Assembly (NCBI GenBank): GCA_015179125.1
Contig: WHVA01000474.1
Coordinates: 24,229-88,228 of the forward strand
Direction: 5' to 3'
DNA: 64,000 nt
DNA from: Gautieria morchelliformis
Lineage: Eukaryota; Basidiomycota; Agaricomycetes; Gomphales; Gomphaceae
Shown here: positions 44,966-55,140 of the stretch, in pieces
Position numbering within the stretch: the stretch's first letter is position 1
How the letters are laid out: the number at the start of each line of letters is the position of its first letter
Notes under the pieces: model-generated
Seen by the model: the letters and a program-made list of their open reading frames with translations, nothing else
The model's database searches: none
Told to the model about the DNA's origin: nothing
Program-made: the position numbers and the translations under genes

Positions 44966-45087
44966 GGTGGATCAAAACGAAGACGCGTCTTGTTTCCCAC
45001 CTATCTTTCGAACTCTGACACATTTGTTCACAGGTCACGTGATTCCGACTTGTGGTCTCGCGGGGCTCGACCTTAGAAGGGAGATAC

Positions 45088-46589
45088 TGTTATGACCGTT
45101 CATTTCCGACTTCCGACCCTCAGTTCCGCCACACCTTCCGCCCCTCCGATATTTCTGACATTCCGCCCCTTGTACATTTCCCTTGTTCTTTTGACTCTAT
45201 TACTCGGACCCACCGGACCCACCTTACCGTTCATCAAGACCATATGTCTGACCCTCCTTGTGTTTCGTTGTCAGATATGTTTTTCCCGACCCCTTGTTCT
45301 TTGCCATTGTTCTACCTTACCCTGAACCCCCCTTGTAGTCCCATTGTTCCCAATAGTTAGTTCCCACGCATTGTCTACTCGACTTCCACTTCCTCCGGAA
45401 TTTGGTTAGTACCATATCATTACCTGTTGTCTCAGCTCTTTGTATAAAAGCCTGTCATGTATGTCTCTCTTTCTGCAATCAGATAATCACCTTCGATACT
45501 TGATTTCCTTCGCTCCATCTCCTGTTCTTAGCACAGCGAGTCTAGCAAGATCTCAGTCTCTCCGCCTTCCGTCTTCCGCCTTCCGTCTTCCGCCTTCCGT
45601 CTTCCGCCTTCCGTCTTCCGCCTTCCGTCTTCCGCCTTCCGTCTTCCGCCTTCCGTCTTCCGCCTTCCGTCTTCCGCCTTCCGTCTTCCGCCTTCCGTCT
45701 TCCGCCTTCCGTCTTCCGCCTTCCGTCTTCCGCCTTCCGTCTTCCGCCTTCCGTCTTCCGCCTTCCGTCTTCCGCCTTCCGTCTTCCGCCTTCCGTCTTC
45801 CGCCTTCCGTCTTCCGCCTTCCGTCTTCCGCCTTCCGTCTTCCGCCTTCCGTCTTCCGCCTTCCGTCTTCCGCCTTCCGTCTTCCGCCTTCCGTCTTCCG
45901 CCTTCCGTCTTCCGCCTTCCGTCTTCCGCCTTCCGTCTTCCGCCTTCCGTCTTCCGCCTTCCGTCTTCCGCCTTCCGTCTTCCGCCTTCCGTCTTCCGCC
46001 TTCCGTCTTCCGCCTTCCGTCTTCCGCCTTCCGTCTTCCGCCTTCCGTCTTCCGCCTTCCGTCTTCCGCCTTCCGTCTTCCGCCTTCCGTCTTCCGCCTT
46101 CCGTCTTCCGCCTTCCGTCTTCCGCCTTCCGTCTTCCGCCTTCCGTCTTCCGCCTTCCGTCTTCCGCCTTCCGTCTTCCGCCTTCCGTCTTCCGCCTTCC
46201 GTCTTCCGCCTTCCGTCTTCCGCCTTCCGTCTTCCGCCTTCCGTCTTCCGCCTTCCGTCTTCCGCCTTCCGTCTTCCGCCTTCCGTCTTCCGCCTTCCGT
46301 CTTCCGCCTTCCGTCTTCCGCCTTCCGTCTTCCGCCTTCCGTCTTCCGCCTTCCGTCTTCCGCCTTCCGTCTTCCGCCTTCCGTCTTCCGCCTTCCGTCT
46401 TCCGCCTTCCGTCTTCCTCCTTCCGCCTCAGTTCCGACTCAAGTTCCGACCAAACCTTTGGTTCAGTACTTTCCGACTTCCGACTCAGTTCCGAAATACT
46501 TAGGACGATAGTTCATTGGGGGCGCAACCTATAAGTTGAAGCCGCTGTCCTTTCCAGTTCTGACTTAGTGGAAATCTCGATATGTAACA
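45088..46589 (-). repeat. LTR (1.5 kb) with an expanded internal minisatellite
   Basis: Ends TGTTATGACC...TATGTAACA. Related to the solo LTR at 19377-20057. The adjacent gag start at 44965 implies a minus-strand 5' LTR, although the only good TATA box (GTATAAAAGCC at 45444) reads on the plus strand, so orientation is not certain. No target duplication flanks it (ATAC left, GTGGT right), as expected if its partner LTR is gone. Confidence 0.72.
45562..46417. repeat. 14-bp minisatellite CCGCCTTCCGTCTT, about 61 copies
   Basis: 856 bp of an almost perfectly repeated 14-bp unit inside the LTR. Because 14 is not a multiple of 3, one frame stays open and gives a 14-residue period (RLPSSAFRLPPSVF). 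That 364-codon frame is not a gene. Confidence 0.96.
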
Positions 46590-46605
46590 GTGGTGCTGTG
46601 CATGG

Positions 46606-47220
46606 TAATATAAATCAGAGTAAGGGGTTGGGGTCGAGTGAATAATGATGTGATAAAGATCTCAAGCAGTGTTCTGGTGAGAGATAAGAGCAATGTTCTA
46701 GAGTTCTAGATTTAAGCAATGTTCTTGGTGCAATAAGAGTTGAGGAGGAAACAATAATAGTCCAAAGAAGCTTATGACTCGAAGCTCTAGGGAAAAAGAT
46801 TGTTAAGTCACTTGTTTATTCGTATCTAGAGTCCAAGTATTTAAGCAGTGTAGGATAGGAGGAAATAATCATGTGTGAATGTAATAATCATGTGAAATAT
46901 GATGCTACTTAGGGGATGGGAGCATAATGATGTCAACAGTGATGCAACAGCTCCTATATGGCTAATCTCTTCATAAATGATGGAGATGATGCAATAAATG
47001 ATGTCAGACCAGTGGAATGATGACTCGACTCGATAATAGGCATGAAAATGAACTCTTAACTCAATGGTACGCATATCTGCGCCTCGACTCGATGTTTGAC
47101 TCATGGTACGCATGTATGCGCCTCGACTCGACTTGGAATGATGGGAAAATAAGGTGAGTGATAAGAGAAATTAGAAGTGAGATTGTCCTGATTGAAACTG
47201 TCCTTCCTCCTCCAATAACA
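46606..47220 (-). repeat. 3' LTR of the intact copia element
   Basis: 615 bp. In element sense it begins TGTTATTGGAGG just after the polypurine tract. Contains repeated GACTCGA and TGGTACGCAT(A/G)T motifs. Confidence 0.95.
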
Positions 47221-47227
47221 CTCCCCC

Positions 47228-50200
47228 TCAAACTCGACGTATTCCTAGGAATTCTAGGATATGGAGATGTTTGCGTGGAGATAATGGCTTTGTGAGAATG
47301 TCCGCAGGATTGTCCATCGCAGGAATATAATGTAGTTTGATGTTCCCATTGGTGATCTGTTCCTTTGTATAATGGAAGTGAACATCAATATGTTTTGTGC
47401 GACTGTTATTGATGTTGTCTTGGGAAAATGCGATGGAGGATTGGTTGTCGGTAAATATGGTGATGGGAGCAAGGTTATGCTGAAAATCTTTTCCCATTCT
47501 TATAAGCCATATTCCTTCTGCTGATGCAAAGGATCCTGCAACCAGTTCCGATTCCATTGATGATCGGCTCACAAGATTTTGTTTCTTTGATGCCCAAGAG
47601 ATAGGGCCACCATTGAACATAAAAACCCATCCTGTGGTAGACTTCCTATCATCCTTGTCTCCTGCGAAGTCTGCGTCTGTGAATCCTGCAAGTCCATGAG
47701 CATATCCCTTTGTGCCATCACCATGACTTGAGAATGTGATGCCAAATTCTTTTGTGTTGATTAAGTAGCGTAGAATTCGTTTGGCAGCTTCCCAGTGAGT
47801 GATGTTGGGTTTGGATGCAAATTGTGCACATTTGTTGACTGCATAGGATATGTCTGGTCGAGTGGCCACTGCACAGTAGTTGAGACTTCCAATCAATGAT
47901 GAATAGGATATATCCATAATATCATTTGGATTGGTGGAGATTCTGAATTCGATGTTTGGGTCCATGGGTGAGTTTGTAGCACGTCCAGCTGTAACATCGA
48001 ATCGTTTTGAAATAGAGTTGATAAAGGATGGTTGGGAAATGTGAATGGTGCCCAGTTCTTGATTCCTGATGATTCGAATTCCCAAAAGCCGGCTTGGTTC
48101 ACCTAGGTCTTGGATGTCAAAGCTCCCCCTCACATCTCTGATCATTTTCTCCATTGTTTCCTTGGAATTTGCAGCCATTAATCCATCATCCACATACCAG
48201 CCCACTACAGCCACCTCTCCTTTGTCTCCAAACCTGAAAAACATTGTTTGATCTGCTTCCCCTGCCTTGAACCCCATCTTCTCTAATTCCTTCCTCAAAG
48301 TATTGTGCCACACTCTTCCTGATTGTTTCAACCCATAGATCCCCTTGTTTAACTTGCAGACAAGATGTTCCTCTCCTGGTTTGATAAAACCCTCTGGTTG
48401 GCGCATATACACAGTGTCCTCAAGTTTGCCATTGAGATATGCGCCCTTTACATCCACATGGCGCAGTTCAAGCTTGTACTTGCAACCTAATGCAAGAATG
48501 AGTCGAATTGAGGTTAATCTGATAGTGGGGGAGAATGTTTCTTGATAATCGATGCCTGGAACTTGTGAAAAGCCTTGTGCCACTAGTCTTGATTTGAAAT
48601 TGTTTATATCGCCTATATTGTCTCGTTTGACTCTGAAAACCCAACGGCATCCTATAATATTCGTGTTCGGAGGACATTCGACCAGGGTCCAGGTATAGTA
48701 ACCTGTGAGTGTGTCGTATTCCACCTCGCATGATTTCCTCCACTGTGATGCATTTTCCGAGCTCATAGCCTCCTTGTAGTTGCTTGGTTCATCCTCTGCA
48801 AGAGTCACGAATGCTGCTTCCACCTCCTCAAGTTCCTTCCTCCCATGCGCCATAGCAATCATCTCTTTCATCAGTGCTGCGTGTCTCCTTCCTCTTCCAT
48901 ACTCCACATTTGATGGATCCATCCATGGACCTTTGGAAAAATCCTTTGGAGCGATTTCTTCTTCAATTTCTTCTTCTTCTGCTTCTCTGTCTTCTTCCTC
49001 TGTTCTCAGCTCCACTCCTTCGATCTCTTCCTCATGCTCTATCTTCTTCTCCTCCTCTTCGACTTGTTGTAATATTCCAGTAGTATCAGTCCTGTCAACG
49101 AATGGTAATTCTTCATCATACTGCCATTCCTGTACAGGCCTCGGCTCCTCAGGCTGGAAAATAACAGGGAGTCTGGATTCACGTTGCCAGAGTGTAGGTG
49201 TGTCGTCTGCATCGGTTCCATGAATAGAGACTCGTTCTATGTGATTCAGCTCATCAAAGACAACGTCCCTGGACTTCAGCAGTGTGTGTGTGCGTGGAAC
49301 CCAGACCTTGTAAGCCTTGGAATTGTCGAAATATCCAACAAATATTCCTTCCACTGACTTGTAATCTCCCTTTCTCCTTGTTGCTTTAGGAATCAAGGCC
49401 CAGCACTTGGAGCCATAAGTGCGAAGCCAATTCACCTTTGGTTTTACTAGCCAAAAGGCCTCATAAGGTGATTTGTTGATCCTATGATGCAGAATTCGAT
49501 TTTTGACAAAATTGACCGTGTGCACTCCAGAGACCCAAAATCGATTCGAGAGTCCAGCATCATGCTGAAGGGTTAATGCTCCTTCTTGAAGGGTCCTGTT
49601 GTATCTTTCAGCAATGGCATTATGCTCTGGAGTATAGGGAGAAGTGGTTTGATGAGCGATTCCAAGGTCTTTGCATAACTTCTGAAATTCCTTCCCCATA
49701 TATTCTCCTCCATTATCTGTCCTCACTCTCCTCACATCCTCTCCTTTCTGCTTCTTCAACCATGCAATATATCCCTTGAATGAATTGGTAACAGTGGCAC
49801 ATTCCTTGTTCTTCAAGAAATCAATACTGACATAGCGAGTTTTGTGATCAATCCAGGTCACAAAATATCGAAAGCCATTGATGGAGACGTCGAATGGACC
49901 ACACAGGTCAGAGGAAATGATATCTCCAATTTTCTCTGGCAATTCTTCTGTACTTTTGAAAGGTGCGCGTGTCTGCTTGCCAAAGGGACAGTTTGAGCAT
50001 TGGCTCATGTACTGGTCCTCCTCCACATCAGGGAGTCCATCAACTGTCTGCAACCTCGACATAGTCTCCAGTGTTGATGGTGTGGCATGTGCAAGCCTAT
50101 GATGCCAAAGTGTAAGCTCACTTGGCTCACCAGAATATTCCACAGTCTCTACAGGGTGTTGAACTGATGTTGCCATATATGCGAATAAATTGTTGATTTT

Positions 50201-51721
50201 TGTTCCTTTTGCAACAATTTCCCCATTATAGAGCAGTGAAGTGTCCCCTCGACTGAAAACCACATCTACATTTGCTGTTGTCATCCTCCCAACAGAAAGT
50301 AGATTGGCATCGAGTTTTGGGACAAAAATGACATTTTGCAATGTCAACTCCAAGGGTGGTAGGTTCATAGACTCATCACTTTGAAGTGTGATGCGAATTG
50401 TCCCCTTTTGACTAGCCTCGAAGGCGTCACCACTTGCAGTCTCGACCAATATAGTAGGAGTCGAGTGGATTTCATCAAAGAGTTCCAATCTGCCGCATAT
50501 ATGACTTGATGCTGCAGAGTCCACCAACCACATATGAGATCTGTCTTGTATGGCTGATAGAGCTGATGTCTTTGTGGATAAGACAATACTTTTGGATTGG
50601 TCTTCTTCTTCAGAGATATATGCCATCATAACAATATTCTTTGTCGATGCATTGGCAAATCTTGATGATGGCACTGAAGAATTATTTGAAGAATTGTTGG
50701 CTCCTGCAGGCACAGTTTGATGCATCTGTGAGGCAGCTGTTGGAGAGTTCCAAACAGGAGCTGATCGATTGCCACTTCCTCCCGGCCAAATACCCCCTCT
50801 TCCACCTCTTGCAACACTTGCTCCTCGACCCCTGCCTCCCCATGGGTCTTGTCCTGCCAGCCCCCCTCCTGGTGCGAAACATCTTGAAGCTGAATGACCC
50901 TCCTTTCCACAATTATTGCAGTTGTAAAATGGTCTCTGATTGTTATTTGTTGGATAGGGGGTGTTCCATGGTTTTGTGGTGGGGTATGCAGAGTTATTAG
51001 GTCGTCCTGCCCCCTTTGATTGTACCACAAAAGCCGTAGCTGCTTGATTCGATATTTCCACCGCACTTAAATCCGCCTCATGAGCCTCTAGCTTCTCCTC
51101 AATGACATCTATGTCCCCAGTGATCATCCTGATGGTTTGAGCGATAGGCCTCCAGGATTCAGGTACATTCCTGAGGACAGTGGCAGCATGGGTAGAATCA
51201 GCAATGATCTCACCCATTTTTGCCAATTGATTCCTGTACTCCTTCATTATAGTGAGGTAGGAGGAGACAGATTGTCCTTCGGTCATGTGATAATTTTCAT
51301 ATCTTGTGCGAATGATGCTGATTTTGCTAGGGTCTGTAGACTCGAATTTCCTTGTCAGGATCTCCCATGCTATAGCTGAAGATTCTGTAGAGTCGATGGC
51401 TGTTTGGAGTTCAGGGGTAATACACAGGAGTATTTGGCTATAAGCCACATTGTTCCTGTCGTGCCACTCGTCCTGGAGCTGAGTTAATGGAATATTACCA
51501 ACAGTCTCAACCCCATTGAGGATTACTACAGCCCTGTTGGTGACATCTGGATAGTCATCTGCTCCTGTGATCATTCTGTAAAGGCCTCTGTCTCGAGAAG
51601 TAGCCAACAACTCTCTCTTCCAAGACATCCAGTTATCCTTACTCAGCTTTGGTTTTATATCCCTAAACTTGTGGATATCATGTTTAGGATGAGGGAGGGC
51701 GGTCATGATCTGTTGGGCCAT
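47228..51721 (-). CDS. Copia gag-pol polyprotein (1497 residues), open
   Basis: Single frame with all copia domains in order. Gag (residues about 1-250) ends in a CCHC knuckle (CNNCGKEGHSASRC). Protease (WLVDSAASSHICG) is followed by integrase with the HHCC region (HHRLAHATPSTLETMS, CSNCPFGKQTR) and DDE core (SSDLCGPFDVSINGFRYFV, RTDNGGEYMGKEF, YTPEHNAIAERYNRTL). An acidic linker of Glu repeats comes next. Reverse transcriptase has WYVDDGLMAAN with the catalytic VDD. RNase H has GFTDADFAGDKDDRKST and RTKHIDVHFHYTKEQI. No stop or frameshift, so it could encode active proteins. The start ATG lies only 24 nt from the 5' LTR. Confidence 0.96.
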   Translation of the reverse strand: MAQQIMTALPHPKHDIHKFRDIKPKLSKDNWMSWKRELLATSRDRGLYRMITGADDYPDVTNRAVVILNGVETVGNIPLTQLQDEWHDRNNVAYSQILLCITPELQTAIDSTESSAIAWEILTRKFESTDPSKISIIRTRYENYHMTEGQSVSSYLTIMKEYRNQLAKMGEIIADSTHAATVLRNVPESWRPIAQTIRMITGDIDVIEEKLEAHEADLSAVEISNQAATAFVVQSKGAGRPNNSAYPTTKPWNTPYPTNNNQRPFYNCNNCGKEGHSASRCFAPGGGLAGQDPWGGRGRGASVARGGRGGIWPGGSGNRSAPVWNSPTAASQMHQTVPAGANNSSNNSSVPSSRFANASTKNIVMMAYISEEEDQSKSIVLSTKTSALSAIQDRSHMWLVDSAASSHICGRLELFDEIHSTPTILVETASGDAFEASQKGTIRITLQSDESMNLPPLELTLQNVIFVPKLDANLLSVGRMTTANVDVVFSRGDTSLLYNGEIVAKGTKINNLFAYMATSVQHPVETVEYSGEPSELTLWHHRLAHATPSTLETMSRLQTVDGLPDVEEDQYMSQCSNCPFGKQTRAPFKSTEELPEKIGDIISSDLCGPFDVSINGFRYFVTWIDHKTRYVSIDFLKNKECATVTNSFKGYIAWLKKQKGEDVRRVRTDNGGEYMGKEFQKLCKDLGIAHQTTSPYTPEHNAIAERYNRTLQEGALTLQHDAGLSNRFWVSGVHTVNFVKNRILHHRINKSPYEAFWLVKPKVNWLRTYGSKCWALIPKATRRKGDYKSVEGIFVGYFDNSKAYKVWVPRTHTLLKSRDVVFDELNHIERVSIHGTDADDTPTLWQRESRLPVIFQPEEPRPVQEWQYDEELPFVDRTDTTGILQQVEEEEKKIEHEEEIEGVELRTEEEDREAEEEEIEEEIAPKDFSKGPWMDPSNVEYGRGRRHAALMKEMIAMAHGRKELEEVEAAFVTLAEDEPSNYKEAMSSENASQWRKSCEVEYDTLTGYYTWTLVECPPNTNIIGCRWVFRVKRDNIGDINNFKSRLVAQGFSQVPGIDYQETFSPTIRLTSIRLILALGCKYKLELRHVDVKGAYLNGKLEDTVYMRQPEGFIKPGEEHLVCKLNKGIYGLKQSGRVWHNTLRKELEKMGFKAGEADQTMFFRFGDKGEVAVVGWYVDDGLMAANSKETMEKMIRDVRGSFDIQDLGEPSRLLGIRIIRNQELGTIHISQPSFINSISKRFDVTAGRATNSPMDPNIEFRISTNPNDIMDISYSSLIGSLNYCAVATRPDISYAVNKCAQFASKPNITHWEAAKRILRYLINTKEFGITFSSHGDGTKGYAHGLAGFTDADFAGDKDDRKSTTGWVFMFNGGPISWASKKQNLVSRSSMESELVAGSFASAEGIWLIRMGKDFQHNLAPITIFTDNQSSIAFSQDNINNSRTKHIDVHFHYTKEQITNGNIKLHYIPAMDNPADILTKPLSPRKHLHILEFLGIRRV

Positions 51722-51745
51722 GAAAAGTCTATGAGACTTTTAATC
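51722..51745 (-). other. Primer-binding position of the intact copia element, palindromic
   Basis: The 24 nt between the 5' LTR and the gag ATG read GATT, then AAAAGTCTCATAGACTTTT, then C. The 19-mer is a perfect inverted repeat with 8-bp arms and the loop CAT. This is where a tRNA primer site should be, but no TGG-type or initiator-Met site is seen. Confidence 0.6.
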
Positions 51746-52360
51746 TAATATAAATCAGAGTAAGGGGTTGGGGTCGAGTGAATAATGATGTGATAAAGAT
51801 CTCAAGCAGTGTTCTGGTGAGAGATAAGAGCAATGTTCTAGAGTTCTAGATTTAAGCAATGTTCTTGGTGCAATAAGAGTTGAGGAGGAAACAATAATAG
51901 TCCAAAGAAGCTTATGACTCGAAGCTCTAGGGAAAAAGATTGTTAAGTCACTTGTTTATTCGTATCTAGAGTCCAAGTATTTAAGCAGTGTAGGATAGGA
52001 GGAAATAATCATGTGTGAATGTAATAATCATGTGAAATATGATGCTACTTAGGGGATGGGAGCATAATGATGTCAACAGTGATGCAACAGCTCCTATATG
52101 GCTAATCTCTTCATAAATGATGGAGATGATGCAATAAATGATGTCAGACCAGTGGAATGATGACTCGACTCGATAATAGGCATGAAAATGAACTCTTAAC
52201 TCAATGGTACGCATATCTGCGCCTCGACTCGATGTTTGACTCATGGTACGCATGTATGCGCCTCGACTCGACTTGGAATGATGGGAAAATAAGGTGAGTG
52301 ATAAGAGAAATTAGAAGTGAGATTGTCCTGATTGAAACTGTCCTTCCTCCTCCAATAACA
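51746..52360 (-). repeat. 5' LTR of the intact copia element
   Basis: 615 bp, apparently identical to 46606-47220. Confidence 0.95.
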
Positions 52361-52365
52361 CATGG

Positions 52366-54078
52366 AAGTCACGCAATATTGCGCCAAAGTCCTGCAGATT
52401 GTCAAAATCGACGGAGGAGTCGTCTCTGGCGATCCACGAGTTGGGTGCGTGAGGTCCGGCGCTCAAGTCGTTGACGAGCCGGAACTTGTCGGAGTGAGGC
52501 TTAGGGACCACTCCAAGCGGCATGCTATACATACCCGGCAAGAGAGTGGTTCCAAAAGAAGCTGAGTACCGGCTGGCTTGTATTTCGGTGTCTCTTTGCT
52601 CACGCAGCAACTCGAGACCGGCATCACTGATATCCCTTTGAGAAAAATCGAAAGTGGTCGGCTCAGATTCGCCAGGACAAGCAAACAGCCATACTCCTTC
52701 ACGCAGGCTTCGACACACTGAATGGACCAGCGGTCGGTTCGGATGAGTGACCAGAAGGGCTTCGAAGCGATCTACGTCAATGAGCATGACGATGGGGAAA
52801 AGATGAGGGTTCTCCCGAACGGTTTGCTAGGCTGCCGCGTCGCTCGCGACTGAGATTGGGACCGAAGGCAGAGGGTCAGCGGTCTCGGTCGACGTGGCGG
52901 ATGGCGTCCCAGACACAGGGTGTTTGGACCAGAGGAAGCCTCTGGCCCATTTTGGTCGCTCTTCACGGTGATTAATCGGTTCACTTTGGAGGTTCCCCTC
53001 TCTTGGAGATGTTACAGTCTTTGGCTGCGTGCCTCCCGGAGCAGGATAAGCAGATGTGGCGGTATTTTCAGGATTCGCTGATGCAGTGCCCTCCGTTGAA
53101 GCGGTGACAAACGGGTTGCTGTCCCCCGAATGATGGACGGACTCGTCTGAAGTCTCGAGGGGAAGAACCTTGCTGGGAGATAAAGTGACGTGTGGAGAGA
53201 TCCGCGAATTTGTCAAACGAGGCGAGGGAGAGCGTATTGTCTCGCGCGACTCGCACTCGGATTGCTTTGTCGAGATCGAGGACTTTGGGTTTCTCTCCAG
53301 GTTGTTGCATAGCGGCGAATTGCCCAAGGATGTACTCCTCGTATTGGGTAAATTCGTTGGCGCAGTGCAGGTAGGCATAAAGGAGAGCCTTTTTTGCAAT
53401 GGCGAAGGCAATCGTCCAGTCACCATGCGTCTCGACTCTTCTAGTGGGCTTTGAACTTCCGCTGCCGGAGGACATTGTGATGTCAACGTTCCCGATAGTC
53501 TCCATGAGTTGATGGTCTGACTCAAGCGAGTAGTACCCGGAGAATATTTTGTCGAGATCGATCAATCGGTCTGCCAAGACGTCGGCCCAGAGTGCTTCTG
53601 GGAGGTTGGGACAATTAACTCTCGAAAGGAGGTTGCTCTTCGCGGCTTTAAGGTCGACGAGGTAATTGGCTTTGAGAGCCAATGTTTTCGTGACGCATGG
53701 ATTGATGAGCAACATCGACTCCGGGACATGATTCCACGCGAACTCTGACTCGTCAGGTTTTTTGTGCATTCTCACTCCTGAATCCTCTTCCTCAGCGTCA
53801 TTATGTCGTCGTTTAGTTTTTTTAGGCGAAGCGGGATGGATTGAACTGTCGTCTGACGAGCTCTCACCGGAGGGAGCTTCTGCAGGTCGCTTCCTTCAAT
53901 GAGGTGGCCTCGATGACGGATCAATTGATCCTGCGGTGATTCCTTCGCCCCTGCCAGCGGCGACGGCGAATTCTCTGTCGATTTCGGCGCAGAGGTCAAG
54001 GTATCGCTTATAGGCTGCTTCTCCCGCGTCTCTGTTGGGAAGAAGTTTATAGAGTAACAGGGAGGCGTCGGCGGTCAT
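52366..54078 (-). pseudogene. DIRS-like (tyrosine-recombinase class) retroelement, gag and start of RT
   Basis: Minus strand. 54078-53770 encodes MTADASLLLYKLLPNRDAGE and a helical segment. 53775-53060 encodes gag with FAWNHVPESMLLINPCVTKT, THGDWTIAFAIAKKALLYAY and a zinc-knuckle part (PVCHRFNGGHCISES, stop, KYRHICLSCSGRHAAKDC). After a frame change, 52790-52366 encodes the RT N-terminus (DVDRFEALLVTHPNRPLVHS, REGVWLFACPGES, LLPGMYSMPLGVVPKPHSDK, FRLVNDLSAGPHAPNSWIAR). The LxGMYSMPxxxVPKP style is one I associate with DIRS-like elements of Agaricomycetes; that class call is from memory. It is interrupted by the copia insertion at 52365, then by the LTR at 46589. Confidence 0.6.
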
Positions 54079-55140
54079 GATTTCACCTGCGCGTCGGTGC
54101 TCAACGACTCAGAGACAATCGGCGGCGACTTGAGTGGGGTCGTGTGCGCCGGATGAGGACGAAGCGCTGGGCAAAGTGGATTGGCCATCGCTAAGCATGA
54201 ACCAAAAGATGTTCTTTTTACTAAAAATGACGCGAGGGCGAGAACTAAGTGTGAGTTAGAGCAAGCGCGGCTAGCAAGCAAAGAAGCAGAAAAAATACCT
54301 GTGCGATGTGGGAGCGCTGCGGGCGAGTGACGCACAGGGGCGACTTGTGGAGTCGCTGAGTAGGCTGGAGTGGTCCATCCGCTGAGACACGCGTGACAGT
54401 CCAATGACGTGGAGGCTGATGCGTCTAGCAGAACTCAAGACTACTCACGTGAGGAAGTTCAGCGGAACTTCCGGAGAAAAAGAGCGCAACAGCTACTTAC
54501 CGTAAGTTAAAAGTACAGAGAGCGGAGAAGTAAGAAGAAGAAGAGGGGAGCAGCATGCAGCTGCGGGAGAGCCTTAGGCGGGGGCTGAATTCGCCGCGTG
54601 TAAGCACGCTCCGCTACTTAAACACTGATTAATTCTCAGTTAAGTAGTTGCGTTTCTACTTAGCCACCCGGACTAACACTCCAGGTGAAATTCTGCAGAG
54701 TGAGTCTGACAATCGATTTCCTTGTCAATTAGCTCTCCAATACCCAAGATGAACTGATCAGTGATTTTCCTGTTCAGTGACTTTCACAAGTCACTTCTTA
54801 AACCCTAGTCGCTCGTTTATTGACGGTAATTGGGTCAGTCCACCTACAAACTCTCCTGTGAAGCCATTCCTATCTTTTTGGAATACTTGGACCCCGATAG
54901 TCGTCCTTGAACCTACTGACTTTTAGTTTATTGTTCAGTGCTGCTAAGAAATGTATTGCCTTCCATCGGTATTAACTTGGACTAGTTTTTACGCAGATCG
55001 CAACCAAGGTACAAATATTAAATTATTTCCGGAGTTGTGCTGCAGCATTGTTTAATATTCTTTGAGTTTCATATACGACACGTTCTGATAGACCAAAGTG
55101 TTAGCTCTGACACCAAAGTCTTGAAGGGTTCCAAAACAAC
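54079..55140. other. No gene seen; leader of the DIRS-like element and unknown DNA
   Basis: About 1 kb upstream of the DIRS-like gag. Contains Arg-rich antisense frames only. An AT-rich stretch (54600-55100) ends abruptly where gypsy D reverse transcriptase begins (CGAGGTTTAAAC at about 55141). No LTR recognised. Confidence 0.4.

Larger units (their letters stand above)
46606..52360 (-). mobile_element. Complete Ty1/copia retrotransposon, apparently intact
   Basis: 615-bp LTRs (46606-47220 and 51746-52360) that appear identical along their lengths, flanked by 5-bp duplications CATGG (46601-46605, 52361-52365). On the minus strand the LTR runs TGTTATTGGAGG to ATTTATATTA. A polypurine tract (TTTGAGGGGGAG) abuts the 3' LTR, and one long gag-pol frame lies between. 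It is inserted in the DIRS-like element. Confidence 0.96.

Noticed and set aside
45440-46534. 364-codon open frame of RLPSSAFRLPPSVF repeats
   Set aside because: It is the translation of the 14-bp minisatellite in the LTR; the other phases repeat the same way and there is no gene context.
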